Shown: positions 9,203 to 18,250, numbered from the stretch's first letter. The stretch is 64,000 nt of DNA from Fibrobacter sp. (GCA_024399015.1 JAKSIC010000001.1:586267-650266); one strand, 5' to 3'. A program made the numbers and translations. Notes: generated from the sequence alone by a model not told the origin.

Positions 9203-10591
9203 ATGAAGTTTCCGTTTTTTAAAGCATTGTTAGCTGCCAGCGCCCTCGCATTGGTTGTCGGCTGTACAGAAGACCATCTGTCCGAAGCCAACGAAGCAGG
9301 CAACAAGTTCATTGTCGCCGATCGTTCATTCATTTTTGTTGATTCCAACAAGAACACCTATTTGATTTCCGACAAGGGCATTGTCACCGACACCACCGGT
9401 GAAATCGTCGGTATCGCCGATAGCGCCTCCGGCCTCATCATCCGCATGGACCAGACCCCCATTGCCACAGGCGTAGACTTCTCAAAGCTCGAAGTCGTCG
9501 AACCGACCACGGTCCTTGCCGACGGTTGGATCCTCGAAGCCGACCAGACCCTTATCATCTACCAGACATTCTTCGTTGCAGACGCCCAGGGCAACAACGT
9601 GGGCATCTTCGTCGCCCAGGAAGGCACTTTTGTTGGTGACATCGTCTCCCTGGAAGGCGTACCCATGGTGCAGAACGTGGACCTTACCACTTTGACCATC
9701 GTCAAGGCTAACGTCGCGGCACCCGCCCCTGCCTCCAGCGCATCTATCGCATCTTCCGGCAGCGTTCCCGCCTCCTCCGGTAGCAAGCCCGCTTCTTCCG
9801 GCAGTGCACCCAAGTCCTCTAGCAGCGTAGCAAAGAGCTCCAGCAGTGTAGCGAAGTCCTCCAGCAGCTCTGTTGGCGGTGGCGGCACAAGCACCAACTA
9901 CGTCATCAAGTACATTCAGGGCGGCAAGAGCGGCTCTGGCTACGCATCCCGCTACTGGGACTGCTGTAAGCCCCACTGCGCATGGCCCGAACACGGCGGC
10001 ACCGCAAGCACCTGCGACGCATCCGGCAACAAGATCGGTGACAAGAGCGCAACCAGTATGTGCGACTGGGGTAATGCAGGTATTTGCAGAAGCCAGTTCC
10101 CCATTATCATTAACGACACCTTGGCATTCGCCTTCGCCGCAACACCGGGTGGTGAAAACAACTGCGGCAAGTGCTTCGACCTAGCCTTTACCGGCAAGGG
10201 TAAGTACTCCAACGATGGCCAGGCAAAGATGAAGGGCAAGCACCTCATCGTCATGTCCAACAACGTGGGCTACGACGTGGCCGGCGGCCAGTTCGACGTC
10301 ATGATTCCGGGCGGTGGCTACGGTATCTTTGACGGCTGCTCCAAGAAGATGGGCTGGGGCTCCCAGGGTTCCCAGTACGGCGGCCTTTTGGACGAATGCG
10401 AAAAAGAATCAAATTACAGTTACAACAAGTACAAGAGTTGCCTTACCAACAAGTGTAACGCATCCTTCTCAAACGACCCCGAAGCTAAGGAAGGCTGCCT
10501 CTTCATGGCAACCTGGATGAACGCCGCAGGCAACCCGCTCCACAACTATAAGGAAGTGGAATGCCCCAAGGAACTGAAGGATAGATACTAA
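9203..10591 (+). CDS. GH45 endoglucanase, lipoprotein (GH45-1)
   Basis: 462 aa. Predicted surface lipoprotein endo-1,4-beta-glucanase. The signal peptide ends in a lipobox (VVGC near residue 21). Residues ~30-170 hold two copies of a small domain that recurs once in the next two genes (GIVTDTTGEIVGIA and FVADAQGNNVGIF); a Ser/Ala/Pro linker covers ~172-230. The GH45 catalytic domain follows, with SRYWDCCKPHCAWP and QFDVMIPGGGYG. By homology with fungal Cel45 the catalytic acids are D253 and D365, 112 residues apart as expected. Many paired Cys suggest disulfides. AGAGGA ribosome-binding site 7 bases before ATG. First of three tandem paralogues, each with its own terminator. Confidence 0.93.
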   Translation: MKFPFFKALLAASALALVVGCTEDHLSEANEAGNKFIVADRSFIFVDSNKNTYLISDKGIVTDTTGEIVGIADSASGLIIRMDQTPIATGVDFSKLEVVEPTTVLADGWILEADQTLIIYQTFFVADAQGNNVGIFVAQEGTFVGDIVSLEGVPMVQNVDLTTLTIVKANVAAPAPASSASIASSGSVPASSGSKPASSGSAPKSSSSVAKSSSSVAKSSSSSVGGGGTSTNYVIKYIQGGKSGSGYASRYWDCCKPHCAWPEHGGTASTCDASGNKIGDKSATSMCDWGNAGICRSQFPIIINDTLAFAFAATPGGENNCGKCFDLAFTGKGKYSNDGQAKMKGKHLIVMSNNVGYDVAGGQFDVMIPGGGYGIFDGCSKKMGWGSQGSQYGGLLDECEKESNYSYNKYKSCLTNKCNASFSNDPEAKEGCLFMATWMNAAGNPLHNYKEVECPKELKDRY

Positions 10592-10612
10592 TCCTGCACC
10601 AAGTATTCCAAG

Positions 10613-10642
10613 AAGGTCGCCGTTGATTCGGCGGCCTTTTTT
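10613..10642 (+). terminator. Intrinsic terminator after GH45-1
   Basis: GGTCGCCG and CGGCGGCC form a GC-rich stem around TTGATT, followed by a T-run. Nearly the same hairpin follows GH45-2, supporting tandem duplication that included the 3' flank. Confidence 0.85.
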
Positions 10643-10680
10643 ATGTGATATAAATTGCAGTTCCCAGCCTGCACCGTTTT

Positions 10681-10716
10681 TTTACGTGCCACGAGGCTCT
10701 ACAAATTCTATCTTTG
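10681..10716 (+). promoter_or_regulatory. Candidate promoter of GH45 gene 2
   Basis: TTTACG (10681-10686), 22 bases, then TATCTTTG (10709-10716). The second element matches the Bacteroidetes -7 consensus TAnnTTTG exactly. The layout is shared with GH45-1 and GH45-3. Confidence 0.45.
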
Positions 10717-10739
10717 GGCTCGGTTGGAATTGGATAATT

Positions 10740-10758
10740 GGTTTTCCCTGGGAAAATC
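10740..10758 (+). promoter_or_regulatory. 5'-UTR hairpin of GH45-2
   Basis: A 19-base hairpin (GGTTTTCC, loop CTG, GGAAAATC; 8 bp with one G-T) 27 bases before the start codon. GH45-3 has a hairpin of the same length at the equivalent place with two compensated base-pair changes. Preceded in both by TGGAATTGGA and followed by TTGGTTTTTATTGAGGATTC or a close variant that includes the ribosome-binding site. Confidence 0.5.
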
Positions 10759-10785
10759 GAAGCTTGGTTTTTATTGAGGATTCTT

Positions 10786-12441
10786 ATGAAACACCCAATT
10801 TTTAAGTCCGTTCTGGTTCTTGGCGCAGCACTTACGCTCATCAACTGCTCCGAAGACACTCCCGTAGCCTCCAACCCTTCCACAGACGATCCTATCGCCG
10901 TTCAACCTGGCGAAAACAACGGTAACCTGGTCGTGCTCGACGACTGCTGGCTCCTTAACGCAGACTCCCCCATGCTTATCTACCCCAGCGGTATCGTTAC
11001 CGATGGTGCAGGCAATGTTATCGGCACCTTCGTCGGCACTCCCGACAATGGCTCTGTCGTAAGCGTTGACGGTTCCACCATTATCGTGACCGGCGTGAAC
11101 CTTGGCGCGCTCACTCCCCTTTCTCCGGAAGCAAGCATCCCCACTCCAGCATCTAGCAGCGCAGCAGCTCTTCCGCCCGCATCTTCCTCAAACATCCAGA
11201 AGCCGGCATCCTCCTCTGTGGCTGCAGAACAGCCCAAGTCCAGCTCCTCTGCAAAGCAGGAAGTCATTACCGACGGCAAGGTGACAATCACCGGAAGCCT
11301 TGACCAGACCGTAGCCCAGAGCGCTTCTACTAGCGAAATCAAGTTCAGCGGTCTCTCCAACGAACCTAGCCGACTTTCCTGGAACGCCTACTTCCTGGAA
11401 ACCAGCTACAGTAACGGTACCTACACTATCAAGGCCATTACCGTTCCCGAATATTTTGAAATTGGCGAAGTTTCCGAATTCTTCAAGGTCGAAGGTAAGG
11501 ATTACGAATTCAAGATTAACGTAACTGCAAAGAACAACGCCGCTGATAGCCCAACTGTACAGACCTCCAGCTCCGCAAAGTCTTCCTCCAGCCAGGCTCA
11601 GGCAAAGTCCTCCAGCAGCCAGCCGAAATCCTCCAGTTCCGCTCCGAAGTCCTCCAGCTCCGCAGCAAACCAGACTCCGGCATCCAGCGCAACCGCCGAC
11701 ATCAACTACAGCTACGGCAATATGGCTCCCTACGAACCCATCAAGTACGTTAGCGGTGGCCGTAGCGGTTCCGGCTGGGCTACCCGTTACTGGGACTGCT
11801 GCAAGCCCCACTGCGCTTGGCCAGGCAAGGGCGGCATCAAGACTTACGCCTGCGATGTTAGCGGCAACAAGATTAACGATGACGGCGCAAGCTCCATGTG
11901 CGACGGCGGCAATGCCGGTACCTGCTTAAGCCAAATCCCGATGATCGTCAACGACACCTTGGCATACGCCTTCGCTGCCGTACCTTCTGCTGACGGTGCA
12001 AGCTGCGGTAAGTGCTACGCCTTGAAGTTCACCGGCAAGGGCAAGTATGAAACTAAGGCCAACCATAAGGCTCTCGCTACCAAGACCCTTATCGTGATGA
12101 CTTCCAATGTCGGCGCCGATGTTAGCCAGGGTCAGTTCGATATTATGATCCCGGGCGGCGGCGTCGGTCTTTTCAACGGCTGTAGCCGATTCGGCTGGGG
12201 CAGCATGGGCGCCCAGTATGGAGGTCTCCTTACCGAATGCGAAAAGGAAGCCGGTACCGCTGGCGACCTCCGCACAAAGCGTAAGGAATGCCTCGCCAAG
12301 AAGTGCGCATCCACCTTCGGCAAGGACGCACGGGCCAAGGAAGGCTGCATGTTCCTCGCCACTTGGTACGAAGCTGCAGGCAACCCGATGCACGAATATA
12401 AGGAAGTGGAATGCCCCACCGCCCTTAAGAACAAGTTCTAA
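10786..12441 (+). CDS. GH45 endoglucanase, lipoprotein (GH45-2)
   Basis: 551 aa from the ATG at 10786; an upstream in-frame start at 10738 would disrupt the signal peptide and overlap the leader hairpin. GAGGA lies 7 bases upstream. Lipobox LINC near residue 20. Order: a small domain with DDCWLLNADSPMLIYPSGIV (~40-115), a Ser/Ala/Pro linker, a beta-rich domain unique to this copy (~165-265, contains KVTITGSLDQTVAQSA), a Ser/Gln/Lys linker, and the GH45 catalytic domain with TRYWDCCKPHCAWP (D337) and QFDIMIPGGGVG (D452). Predicted to hydrolyse beta-1,4-glucan at the cell surface. The additional domain could bind substrate; that is speculation. Confidence 0.93.
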   Translation: MKHPIFKSVLVLGAALTLINCSEDTPVASNPSTDDPIAVQPGENNGNLVVLDDCWLLNADSPMLIYPSGIVTDGAGNVIGTFVGTPDNGSVVSVDGSTIIVTGVNLGALTPLSPEASIPTPASSSAAALPPASSSNIQKPASSSVAAEQPKSSSSAKQEVITDGKVTITGSLDQTVAQSASTSEIKFSGLSNEPSRLSWNAYFLETSYSNGTYTIKAITVPEYFEIGEVSEFFKVEGKDYEFKINVTAKNNAADSPTVQTSSSAKSSSSQAQAKSSSSQPKSSSSAPKSSSSAANQTPASSATADINYSYGNMAPYEPIKYVSGGRSGSGWATRYWDCCKPHCAWPGKGGIKTYACDVSGNKINDDGASSMCDGGNAGTCLSQIPMIVNDTLAYAFAAVPSADGASCGKCYALKFTGKGKYETKANHKALATKTLIVMTSNVGADVSQGQFDIMIPGGGVGLFNGCSRFGWGSMGAQYGGLLTECEKEAGTAGDLRTKRKECLAKKCASTFGKDARAKEGCMFLATWYEAAGNPMHEYKEVECPTALKNKF

Positions 12442-12465
12442 TCCAATAATTTGTTAGAAATTCAC

Positions 12466-12497
12466 AAAGGTCGCCGTTAAATCGGCGGCCTTTTTTA
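12466..12497 (+). terminator. Intrinsic terminator after GH45-2
   Basis: AAAGGTCGCCG, loop TTAAAT, CGGCGGCC then TTTTTT. Almost identical to the hairpin after GH45-1. Confidence 0.85.
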
Positions 12498-12578
12498 ATG
12501 ATTTTTTCGCACAAACTTATTTTTTTATTGCAATAAACAAGTGTAATGAAATCATCCTAACTCAATATGCAACAAAAA

Positions 12579-12614
12579 TTTACATGCGTTTTAACCTCAC
12601 AAAATTTATTTTTA
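12579..12614 (+). promoter_or_regulatory. Candidate promoter of GH45 gene 3
   Basis: TTTACA (12579-12584), 22 bases, TATTTTTA (12607-12614), followed by GGCGCGG. Same layout as upstream of GH45-1 and GH45-2. Confidence 0.45.
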
Positions 12615-12634
12615 GGCGCGGATGGAATTGGAAG

Positions 12635-12653
12635 GGCTTTCTGGCAGAAAGTC
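12635..12653 (+). promoter_or_regulatory. 5'-UTR hairpin of GH45-3
   Basis: GGCTTTCT, loop GGC, AGAAAGTC: 8 bp with one G-T, 19 bases, 29 bases before the start codon. Compared with the GH45-2 hairpin, pair 3 changes from T-A to C-G and the innermost pair from C-G to T-A, so pairing is kept while bases change. Confidence 0.5.
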
Positions 12654-12682
12654 TAATGTTTTGGTTTTATTGAGGATTCTAC

Positions 12683-14281
12683 ATGAAACACCCATTTTTT
12701 AAGTCCGTCCTGGTTCTCGCAGCAGCTGCAGCACTGATCAACTGCTCCGAAGAAAATCCGGCAGCAACCAACCCTCCCATTGATGACATTATCGCCAACC
12801 AGCCCAATGGTAACGGCAACCTGGTTGTACTTGACGACTGCTGGCTCCTTGATGCAGGCATTCCGATGCTCATCTATCCCAGCGGCATTGTTACCGATGC
12901 AAGCGGCAACATCGTTGGTACTTTCGTAGGCACTCCCGACAACGGCTCCGTCGTAAGCGTTGACGGCACCACCGCTATTGTGAACAACGTAAACCTTGGT
13001 GCATTGACTCCGCTTTCTCCGAGCAATCCCCAGGTTCCGGCATCTAGCGCAGCAAATTCTTCTACAGTCACGAAGCCGGCTTCCTCTGCAACTGCAACAA
13101 AGCCCACTTCTTCTGCAGCAAAGCCTGCTTCTTCTGCAAACAATCCGACAGCAAAGTCCAGCTCTTCTGCAAAGCCTGCTTCTTCTGCAAACAATCCGAC
13201 AGCAAAGTCCAGCTCTTCTGCAAAGCCTGCTTCCTCCACAGGAACCCAGAATAACAACAATCAGCAGACTCAGGGCGGCTCTGACGGCACTTGCTTCGAC
13301 AAGCCTTCTAACAAGTACGTAAAGCCCTACGACAATCTCAACGTGAACGGTGCATCTTACGCCTACAAGGAAGACTGCACCATCAACTGCTATTACGATC
13401 CGCAGGGCAAGAATTGCGCAAGCCTCGGCTCTAGCACCAACAACAACAATAACCAGCAGCAGACTCAAAACAATAATCAGCAGCAGTCTTCTTCTAGCAA
13501 GCCCAAGTCTTCCAGCTCCGCTCCGAAGTCTTCTTCTAGCCAGCAGCAACAGCAGCAGAGCGGCAACACTAGCGGCACCGTTTCCAGCAACTACACCATC
13601 AAGTACGTTGCCGGCGGTAAGTCTGGTTCCGGCTATGCCTCCCGTTACTGGGACTGCTGCGAACCTCACTGTGCATGGCCTGAACACGGCGGCAAGGCAT
13701 CCACTTGCGACGCTAGGGGTAACAAGGTCCAGGGCGGTTCCCAGAGTATGTGCGATGGCGGTAACGCAGGCATTTGCCGTGGTCAGTTCCCCATTGTCGT
13801 CAACGACACCCTGGCATTCGCCTTTGCAGCAACTCCGGGTGGTGAAAGCAACTGTGGTAAGTGCTTCGACCTCGCCTTCACCGGTCAGGGCAAGTATGCA
13901 ACCGACAACCATACCAAACTGAAGGGCAAGCATCTTATCGTTATGTCCAACAACGTGGGTTATGACGTGGCTGGCGGCCAGTTCGATATTATGATCCCTG
14001 GTGGTGGCTTCGGTATCTTTGACGGTTGCTCCGCAAAGATGGGCTGGGGCTCCCAGGGCGCACGCTACGGTGGACTCCTGACCGAATGTGAAGAATCCTC
14101 CGGATATAAGGCATCCACCTACAAGAGCTGCCTCACCAACAAGTGCAACACCTCCTTCGCAAACGACCCGCAAGCCAAGGAAGGCTGCCTGTTCCTCGCC
14201 AACTGGATGAATGCTGCAGGTAATCCACTCCACAACTACAAGGAAGTGGAATGCCCGCAGGAACTCATCGCAAGATTCTAG
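12683..14281 (+). CDS. GH45 endoglucanase, lipoprotein (GH45-3)
   Basis: 532 aa. Lipobox LINC near residue 21. A small N-terminal domain (~40-115) matches that of GH45-2 closely; a Ser/Ala/Pro/Thr linker (~116-190) contains a perfect 51-bp DNA duplication. A Cys-containing segment unique to this copy follows (~196-250, with CFDKPSNKYVKPYDNLNV and DCTINCYYDPQGKNC), then a Gln/Asn/Ser linker and the GH45 catalytic domain with SRYWDCCEPHCAWP (D324) and QFDIMIPGGGFG (D435). GAGGA ribosome-binding site. Predicted surface endoglucanase. The Cys-rich segment may be a small binding module, unproven. Confidence 0.93.
   Translation: MKHPFFKSVLVLAAAAALINCSEENPAATNPPIDDIIANQPNGNGNLVVLDDCWLLDAGIPMLIYPSGIVTDASGNIVGTFVGTPDNGSVVSVDGTTAIVNNVNLGALTPLSPSNPQVPASSAANSSTVTKPASSATATKPTSSAAKPASSANNPTAKSSSSAKPASSANNPTAKSSSSAKPASSTGTQNNNNQQTQGGSDGTCFDKPSNKYVKPYDNLNVNGASYAYKEDCTINCYYDPQGKNCASLGSSTNNNNNQQQTQNNNQQQSSSSKPKSSSSAPKSSSSQQQQQQSGNTSGTVSSNYTIKYVAGGKSGSGYASRYWDCCEPHCAWPEHGGKASTCDARGNKVQGGSQSMCDGGNAGICRGQFPIVVNDTLAFAFAATPGGESNCGKCFDLAFTGQGKYATDNHTKLKGKHLIVMSNNVGYDVAGGQFDIMIPGGGFGIFDGCSAKMGWGSQGARYGGLLTECEESSGYKASTYKSCLTNKCNTSFANDPQAKEGCLFLANWMNAAGNPLHNYKEVECPQELIARF
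13118..13219 (+). repeat. 51-bp tandem repeat in GH45-3 linker
   Basis: Two perfect consecutive copies (13118-13168 and 13169-13219) of a 51-base unit, followed by a partial third. In frame, each adds 17 linker residues (AKPASSANNPTAKSSSS). Perfect DNA identity means recent duplication or ongoing homogenisation. Confidence 0.9.
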
Positions 14282-14302
14282 TCTGAAGTTCTCCTGAATT
14301 TG

Positions 14303-14336
14303 AAAAAGCTCCCGGCGAAGCCGGGGGCTTTTTTGC
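14303..14336 (+). terminator. Intrinsic terminator after GH45-3
   Basis: AAAAAGCTCCCGGC, GAAG, GCCGGGGGCTTTTTT: strong GC stem followed by a T-run. Confidence 0.88.
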
Positions 14337-14416
14337 TGTACTCTGGTGAGGCGGATGATGAAGTTACTTTATCTGAAGTAGCCCCCATCAAAAACAAGCA
14401 GGCGCCTCCCCTGCAC

Positions 14417-14446
14417 AAAAAAGGCCTGCGGAAAAATCCACAGGTC
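14417..14446 (-). terminator. Intrinsic terminator after the alpha/beta hydrolase gene
   Basis: On the minus strand GACCTGTGG and CCGCAGGCC pair (one mismatch, one wobble) around TTTTT, then TTTTTTG. It lies 30 bases past the stop of the hydrolase at 14476. Confidence 0.7.
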
Positions 14447-14475
14447 AAATTCTTTCAAGTTTTTTTTTCCAGCTA

Positions 14476-15573
14476 TTATTCAGCGGCCATGGTCGAAGCG
14501 GGAAGTGTTTCGTCCAGGAAGTTGAAGATGATGTTGTAGGCGTTGTCGCGAACGGGCTTCTTGGAAAGGACGATATCGTGGAGGGCGCCGGGGATTTCGG
14601 CCATGGTGATCTGGGAGCCCAGTCGTGCGCCGTAGCGCTTGATATCTTCCACGTTGAGGACGCCGTCGCAGCGGGTATATTCGTCGGCCCATTCGTCCTG
14701 ATCGATGCTGCAGTCGCTATGCATCACGAGGATCGGGGTGTCCAGCTCCAGGCCCTTCTGCACGAAGGCGTGTGCCTTGTGGATGGCGCGGACCCAGGCG
14801 AAGTTCACGGGGATGCTGTTCACGGTCTTGATGGCGGTATCGAATTCCCATTCGCCGCGGTACTGCTTGAGCAGGCTTTCGGCGTAGTTGGTATTGTCGC
14901 CACGGGGAACGCCGAAGCTCGGAAAGAACTGGCCCAGCACGGAAATGCCCGGGATGACAATCTCGCGAGGAATGAAAGCATAGTTCATTTCAAGGAAGGG
15001 ACTGTTCAATACCAGGGCGGTAATGCCCTTGCCGTTTTCTCGGGCAGCGGCATACAAGGTAGCGATCAGACCACCGGTACTATGGCCGATAATTGCCACG
15101 GGAGCGTCGGGATGCTGACGCTTCATCTCTGCGATACAGGTATCCAGCTCGGCGTAGTATTCGGCGATATCGTGAACTTCACCAATTCGGTCGCCTTCGC
15201 GAAGGGAACGGCCATAGTTGTGCAAGTCCACGGCATAGAATGCATAGCCTGCAGAGTCAGCCTTCTCGGCCATTTCGCGCTGGAAGTAGTAATCGTTGAA
15301 TCCGTGAATGTAGAGGACGGAAGCCTTGGGTTCCGCGGTAGTCGTTGCAGAATCAGCCGTGGCGGAACTGCCGAAGGGATATTCAACGATTGTGGAATGG
15401 AAACTGGGGAACTGGGCCACAGGTTCGGTATCGAAACTGCGCACCTGGAACGGATCACCCAGGAAGGGATCCTTCACAGCGGCATCCCCTGCTACAGCAT
15501 TTGCCGCCAGCAGGGACAAGCCAAAAATATATACCCAATTGCTCACCTTAACCACGGATAAGCAATATAACAA
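14476..15573 (-). CDS. Exported alpha/beta hydrolase, lysophospholipase/monoacylglycerol-lipase type
   Basis: Up to 365 aa. A hydrophobic segment (NWVYIFGLSLLAANAVAG) looks like a signal peptide. The alpha/beta-hydrolase core shows VLYIHGFNDYYF (oxyanion region), nucleophile elbow GHSTGG, acid region ILVMHSDCSIDQ and catalytic His in ALHDIV. Similar to serine-aminopeptidase_S33/lysophospholipase-L2-like proteins; likely a periplasmic or surface esterase of unknown substrate. The start is uncertain: 15573 is TTG; GTG codons at 15555 or 15546 would give a more normal signal peptide, and none has a clear ribosome-binding site. Confidence 0.85.
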   Translation of the reverse strand: MLYCLSVVKVSNWVYIFGLSLLAANAVAGDAAVKDPFLGDPFQVRSFDTEPVAQFPSFHSTIVEYPFGSSATADSATTTAEPKASVLYIHGFNDYYFQREMAEKADSAGYAFYAVDLHNYGRSLREGDRIGEVHDIAEYYAELDTCIAEMKRQHPDAPVAIIGHSTGGLIATLYAAARENGKGITALVLNSPFLEMNYAFIPREIVIPGISVLGQFFPSFGVPRGDNTNYAESLLKQYRGEWEFDTAIKTVNSIPVNFAWVRAIHKAHAFVQKGLELDTPILVMHSDCSIDQDEWADEYTRCDGVLNVEDIKRYGARLGSQITMAEIPGALHDIVLSKKPVRDNAYNIIFNFLDETLPASTMAAE

Positions 15574-15707
15574 ATTGAAAAGTGCGGAAACTTACATTTT
15601 TATCACATTTGCAAGTGGGGCTTAAGGGGACCGAAAAGAAGCTTTTTAAGTGGTTTGATTTGAAAGGAAATATGCGAATAACTATATTTATGCATAGAGG
15701 TATTAAT

Positions 15708-17168
15708 ATGGAATACAAAGTTAAAGACATTAACCTTGCCGCCTGGGGCCGCAAGGAACTGGACCTGGCCGAAACTGAAATGCCGGGCCTCATGGCTCTC
15801 CGCAAGGAATACGAAGGCAAGAAGCCTCTGGCAGGCGCACGCATCATGGGTTCTCTCCACATGACCGTACAGACCGCCATCCTCATCGAAACTCTGGTTG
15901 ACCTGGGCGCAGACGTTCGCTGGGTCTCCTGCAATATTTTCAGTACCCAGGATCACGCTGCCGCTGCAGTTGTGGTTGGCAAGAAGGGTACCGTTGAAAA
16001 CCCGCAGGGTGTTCCTGTTTTCGCATGGAAGGGCGAAACTCTGGAAGAATACTGGGAAAACACTGCCAAGGCTCTGGTTTGGCCCGACGGCAAGACCGCT
16101 GACCTGATCGTGGACGACGGTGGCGACGCTACCATGCTGGTGACCTGCGGTGCTGAATTCGAAGAAGCCGGCAAGGTTCCTGAATTCAACCCGGAAACCG
16201 ACTCCGAAGAATGGGGCGTGTTCCTCGCAACTTGCAAGAAGATTTTCGAAAAGGATCCGAAGCAGTGGACCCGCGCTCGCGAAACCCTGAAGGGCGTTTC
16301 CGAAGAAACTACTACCGGCGTGCATCGCCTCTACCAGATGGCCAAGGAAGGCCGTCTGAAGTTCCCGGCAATCAACGTGAACGATTCCGTGACCAAGTCC
16401 AAGTTCGACAACCTCTACGGTTGCCGCCACTCCCTCATCGACGGCATCAACCGCGCTTCTGACGTGATGATGGCCGGCAAGATCGCAGTGGTCTGCGGTT
16501 ACGGTGACGTGGGTAAGGGCTGTGCTCAGTCTCTCCGCGGCCAGGGCGCTCGCGTGATCGTTACTGAAATCGACCCGATCTGCGCTCTCCAGGCTGTGAT
16601 GGAAGGCTACGAAGTGAAGACTCTGGATGAAGTTGTTTCCATGGCTGATATCTTCGTGACCACCACCGGTAACATCGGCATTATCTCTGCCGCTCAGATG
16701 AGCAAGATGAAGCATCGCGCCATCGTGGGCAACATCGGTCACTTCGATAACGAAATCGACATGGCTGGCCTGAAGAAGATTCCGGGCATTGTCCGTAACG
16801 AAATCAAGCCCCAGTACGACGAATGGATTTTCCCCGATGGTCACAGCATCCTGGTGCTGGCTGAAGGCCGCCTGCTGAACCTGGGCTGCGCTACTGGCCA
16901 CCCCAGCTTCGTGATGTCCGCTAGCTTCACCAACCAGACCATCGCCCAGATCGACCTGTGGCTCAACGCTACCGGCAAGCAGACTGTGGCTGGCATCAAG
17001 TACGAAACCGGCGTCGTTTACACCTTGCCGAAGATCCTGGATGAAAAGGTTGCTCGCTTGCACCTCGAAAAGCTGGGCGTTCACCTGACTACCCTCACCC
17101 AGGCTCAGGCCGACTACATCGGCGTGAAGGTTGAAGGTCCGTACAAGGTAGACTTCTACCGTTACTAA
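15708..17168 (+). CDS. ahcY: Adenosylhomocysteinase (S-adenosylhomocysteine hydrolase)
   Basis: 486 aa from the ATG at 15708 (AGAGG 8 bases upstream; open frame further upstream ignored). Cleaves S-adenosylhomocysteine to adenosine and homocysteine, completing the methyl cycle; cytosolic, NAD-dependent. [19 protein letters not shown] and [20 protein letters not shown] at the N-terminus, NAD-binding GYGDVGKG (~269), and the C-terminal [10 protein letters not shown] are diagnostic. Length matches the bacterial form with the ~40-residue insertion. The 134-base leader contains no SAH-riboswitch-like core that I can see. Confidence 0.98.
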   Translation: MEYKVKDINLAAWGRKELDLAETEMPGLMALRKEYEGKKPLAGARIMGSLHMTVQTAILIETLVDLGADVRWVSCNIFSTQDHAAAAVVVGKKGTVENPQGVPVFAWKGETLEEYWENTAKALVWPDGKTADLIVDDGGDATMLVTCGAEFEEAGKVPEFNPETDSEEWGVFLATCKKIFEKDPKQWTRARETLKGVSEETTTGVHRLYQMAKEGRLKFPAINVNDSVTKSKFDNLYGCRHSLIDGINRASDVMMAGKIAVVCGYGDVGKGCAQSLRGQGARVIVTEIDPICALQAVMEGYEVKTLDEVVSMADIFVTTTGNIGIISAAQMSKMKHRAIVGNIGHFDNEIDMAGLKKIPGIVRNEIKPQYDEWIFPDGHSILVLAEGRLLNLGCATGHPSFVMSASFTNQTIAQIDLWLNATGKQTVAGIKYETGVVYTLPKILDEKVARLHLEKLGVHLTTLTQAQADYIGVKVEGPYKVDFYRY

Positions 17169-17210
17169 TGGAATAGGAGATCCCGGCTCAAGGCCGGGAT
17201 GACCTTAAAA

Positions 17211-17247
17211 GAAAAACGGCTGCGTGATGAACGCAGTCGTTTTTTAT
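17211..17247. terminator. Bidirectional terminator between ahcY and the beta-barrel gene
   Basis: ACGGCTGCGT, GATGA, ACGCAGTCGT flanked by A-run and T-run, so it can serve both convergent genes. Another GC hairpin (ATCCCGGC..GCCGGGAT, 17180-17200) lies just before it. Confidence 0.85.
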
Positions 17248-17259
17248 ATTCATCTCTTG

Positions 17260-18132
17260 TTAGTAATTAATGGCCAAATAGAAGTTGAAGGCGCCGTAGA
17301 CGTGGACGGCGGGTTCCATCTTAAGGACGTTCACGAGAACATCATAGCTTGCGCCAAGTTCCAACTGGGTGGTAGTGGTACGGAACACGACGATACCAGC
17401 TTCAACATTTCCTGCAAAGCCAAAGCCAAACTTGTCACCGAAGGTGCTCTTGGAATATTCGTTCAGGTAACCATCGTACTGAAGGCCGAGACCGAAACCA
17501 CCACCAACGTACGGGGAGTAAATGTCGTTAAGGAAGAAGTATCTACCACCGATAACGCCGATAACCTGAGCTTCCTTGTATTCACCAAAGGCAAAGTTTC
17601 CGTTAGCCATGAAAGTGATGGAACCATGGGAAGTCATTTCCCAAATACGACCGTGGTGGACAAGAAGAGCCAAGGCCCAGTCACGTTCCGGGTTCATGGT
17701 TTCGTCACGCCAGTTGTGCCAAGTAGAGAAACCGATACCCCAGCTCTTGAAGGTGTACTTGCAACGCTTCAATTCCGGAATAGAGTCGTCATCGAAGGGA
17801 GACTTTGCAGGCATCACTTCTTCTTCAACCGGTTCTGCAGATCCAGAGGTGTTCGTACCAAACAAGGTATCGTAGTCGGTAGAAGCATAGGTTTCTCCGG
17901 AAGAGGAAGATGCTACAGCGGAAGCTTCCGGAGCAGCAGTATCAGTTGCAGCTTCGGCCACATATTCTTCAGAGGAACTGGAGACTGCGGGAAGTGCTTC
18001 TTCGACAGAACTGGAGCTTTCGGCTTCAGAGATTCCGGAGACGTCTGCGATATAATCGTCAGCGAGGTAGTCTTCCTGTGCAAAAGCTGCACCGGCAAGA
18101 GCGATGGTAAGGATTGCAAAAATTCTCTTCAT
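17260..18132 (-). CDS. Ser/Glu-rich outer-membrane beta-barrel protein
   Basis: 290 aa from the ATG at 18132; the open frame upstream is ignored because MKRIFAILTIALAGAAFA is a clear signal peptide. Residues ~19-125 are acidic and rich in Ser runs (low complexity, likely surface or periplasmic linker). Residues ~130-290 show alternating beta strands with aromatic girdle residues (GIGFSTWHNW, YVGGGFGLGLQYDGY) ending in FNFYLAINY, a typical C-terminal beta signal. Function unknown. Confidence 0.8.
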   Translation of the reverse strand: MKRIFAILTIALAGAAFAQEDYLADDYIADVSGISEAESSSSVEEALPAVSSSSEEYVAEAATDTAAPEASAVASSSSGETYASTDYDTLFGTNTSGSAEPVEEEVMPAKSPFDDDSIPELKRCKYTFKSWGIGFSTWHNWRDETMNPERDWALALLVHHGRIWEMTSHGSITFMANGNFAFGEYKEAQVIGVIGGRYFFLNDIYSPYVGGGFGLGLQYDGYLNEYSKSTFGDKFGFGFAGNVEAGIVVFRTTTTQLELGASYDVLVNVLKMEPAVHVYGAFNFYLAINY

Positions 18133-18250
18133 ACTACCAAATATACAAACAAGTAAGGTTGCTCGCAAAAACCATTTTGTAACATCTTTCTAATTTTACA
18201 CGTGTTAACATAACTTAGACCGATTTTTAGCATTAATCCGTCAAATTACT

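Noticed and set aside
12653..14233. 526-codon minus-strand frame opposite GH45-3
   Set aside because: Antisense shadow over the catalytic domain and Ser-rich linker; low-complexity product.
15574..15707. SAH riboswitch upstream of ahcY
   Set aside because: I could not find the conserved core or a matching pseudoknot; the leader looks unstructured apart from short A/T repeats.
15603..17084. 493-codon open frame on the minus strand opposite ahcY
   Set aside because: It is the antisense of a highly conserved gene; it has no ribosome-binding site and no recognisable domain, and arises from biased codon use.
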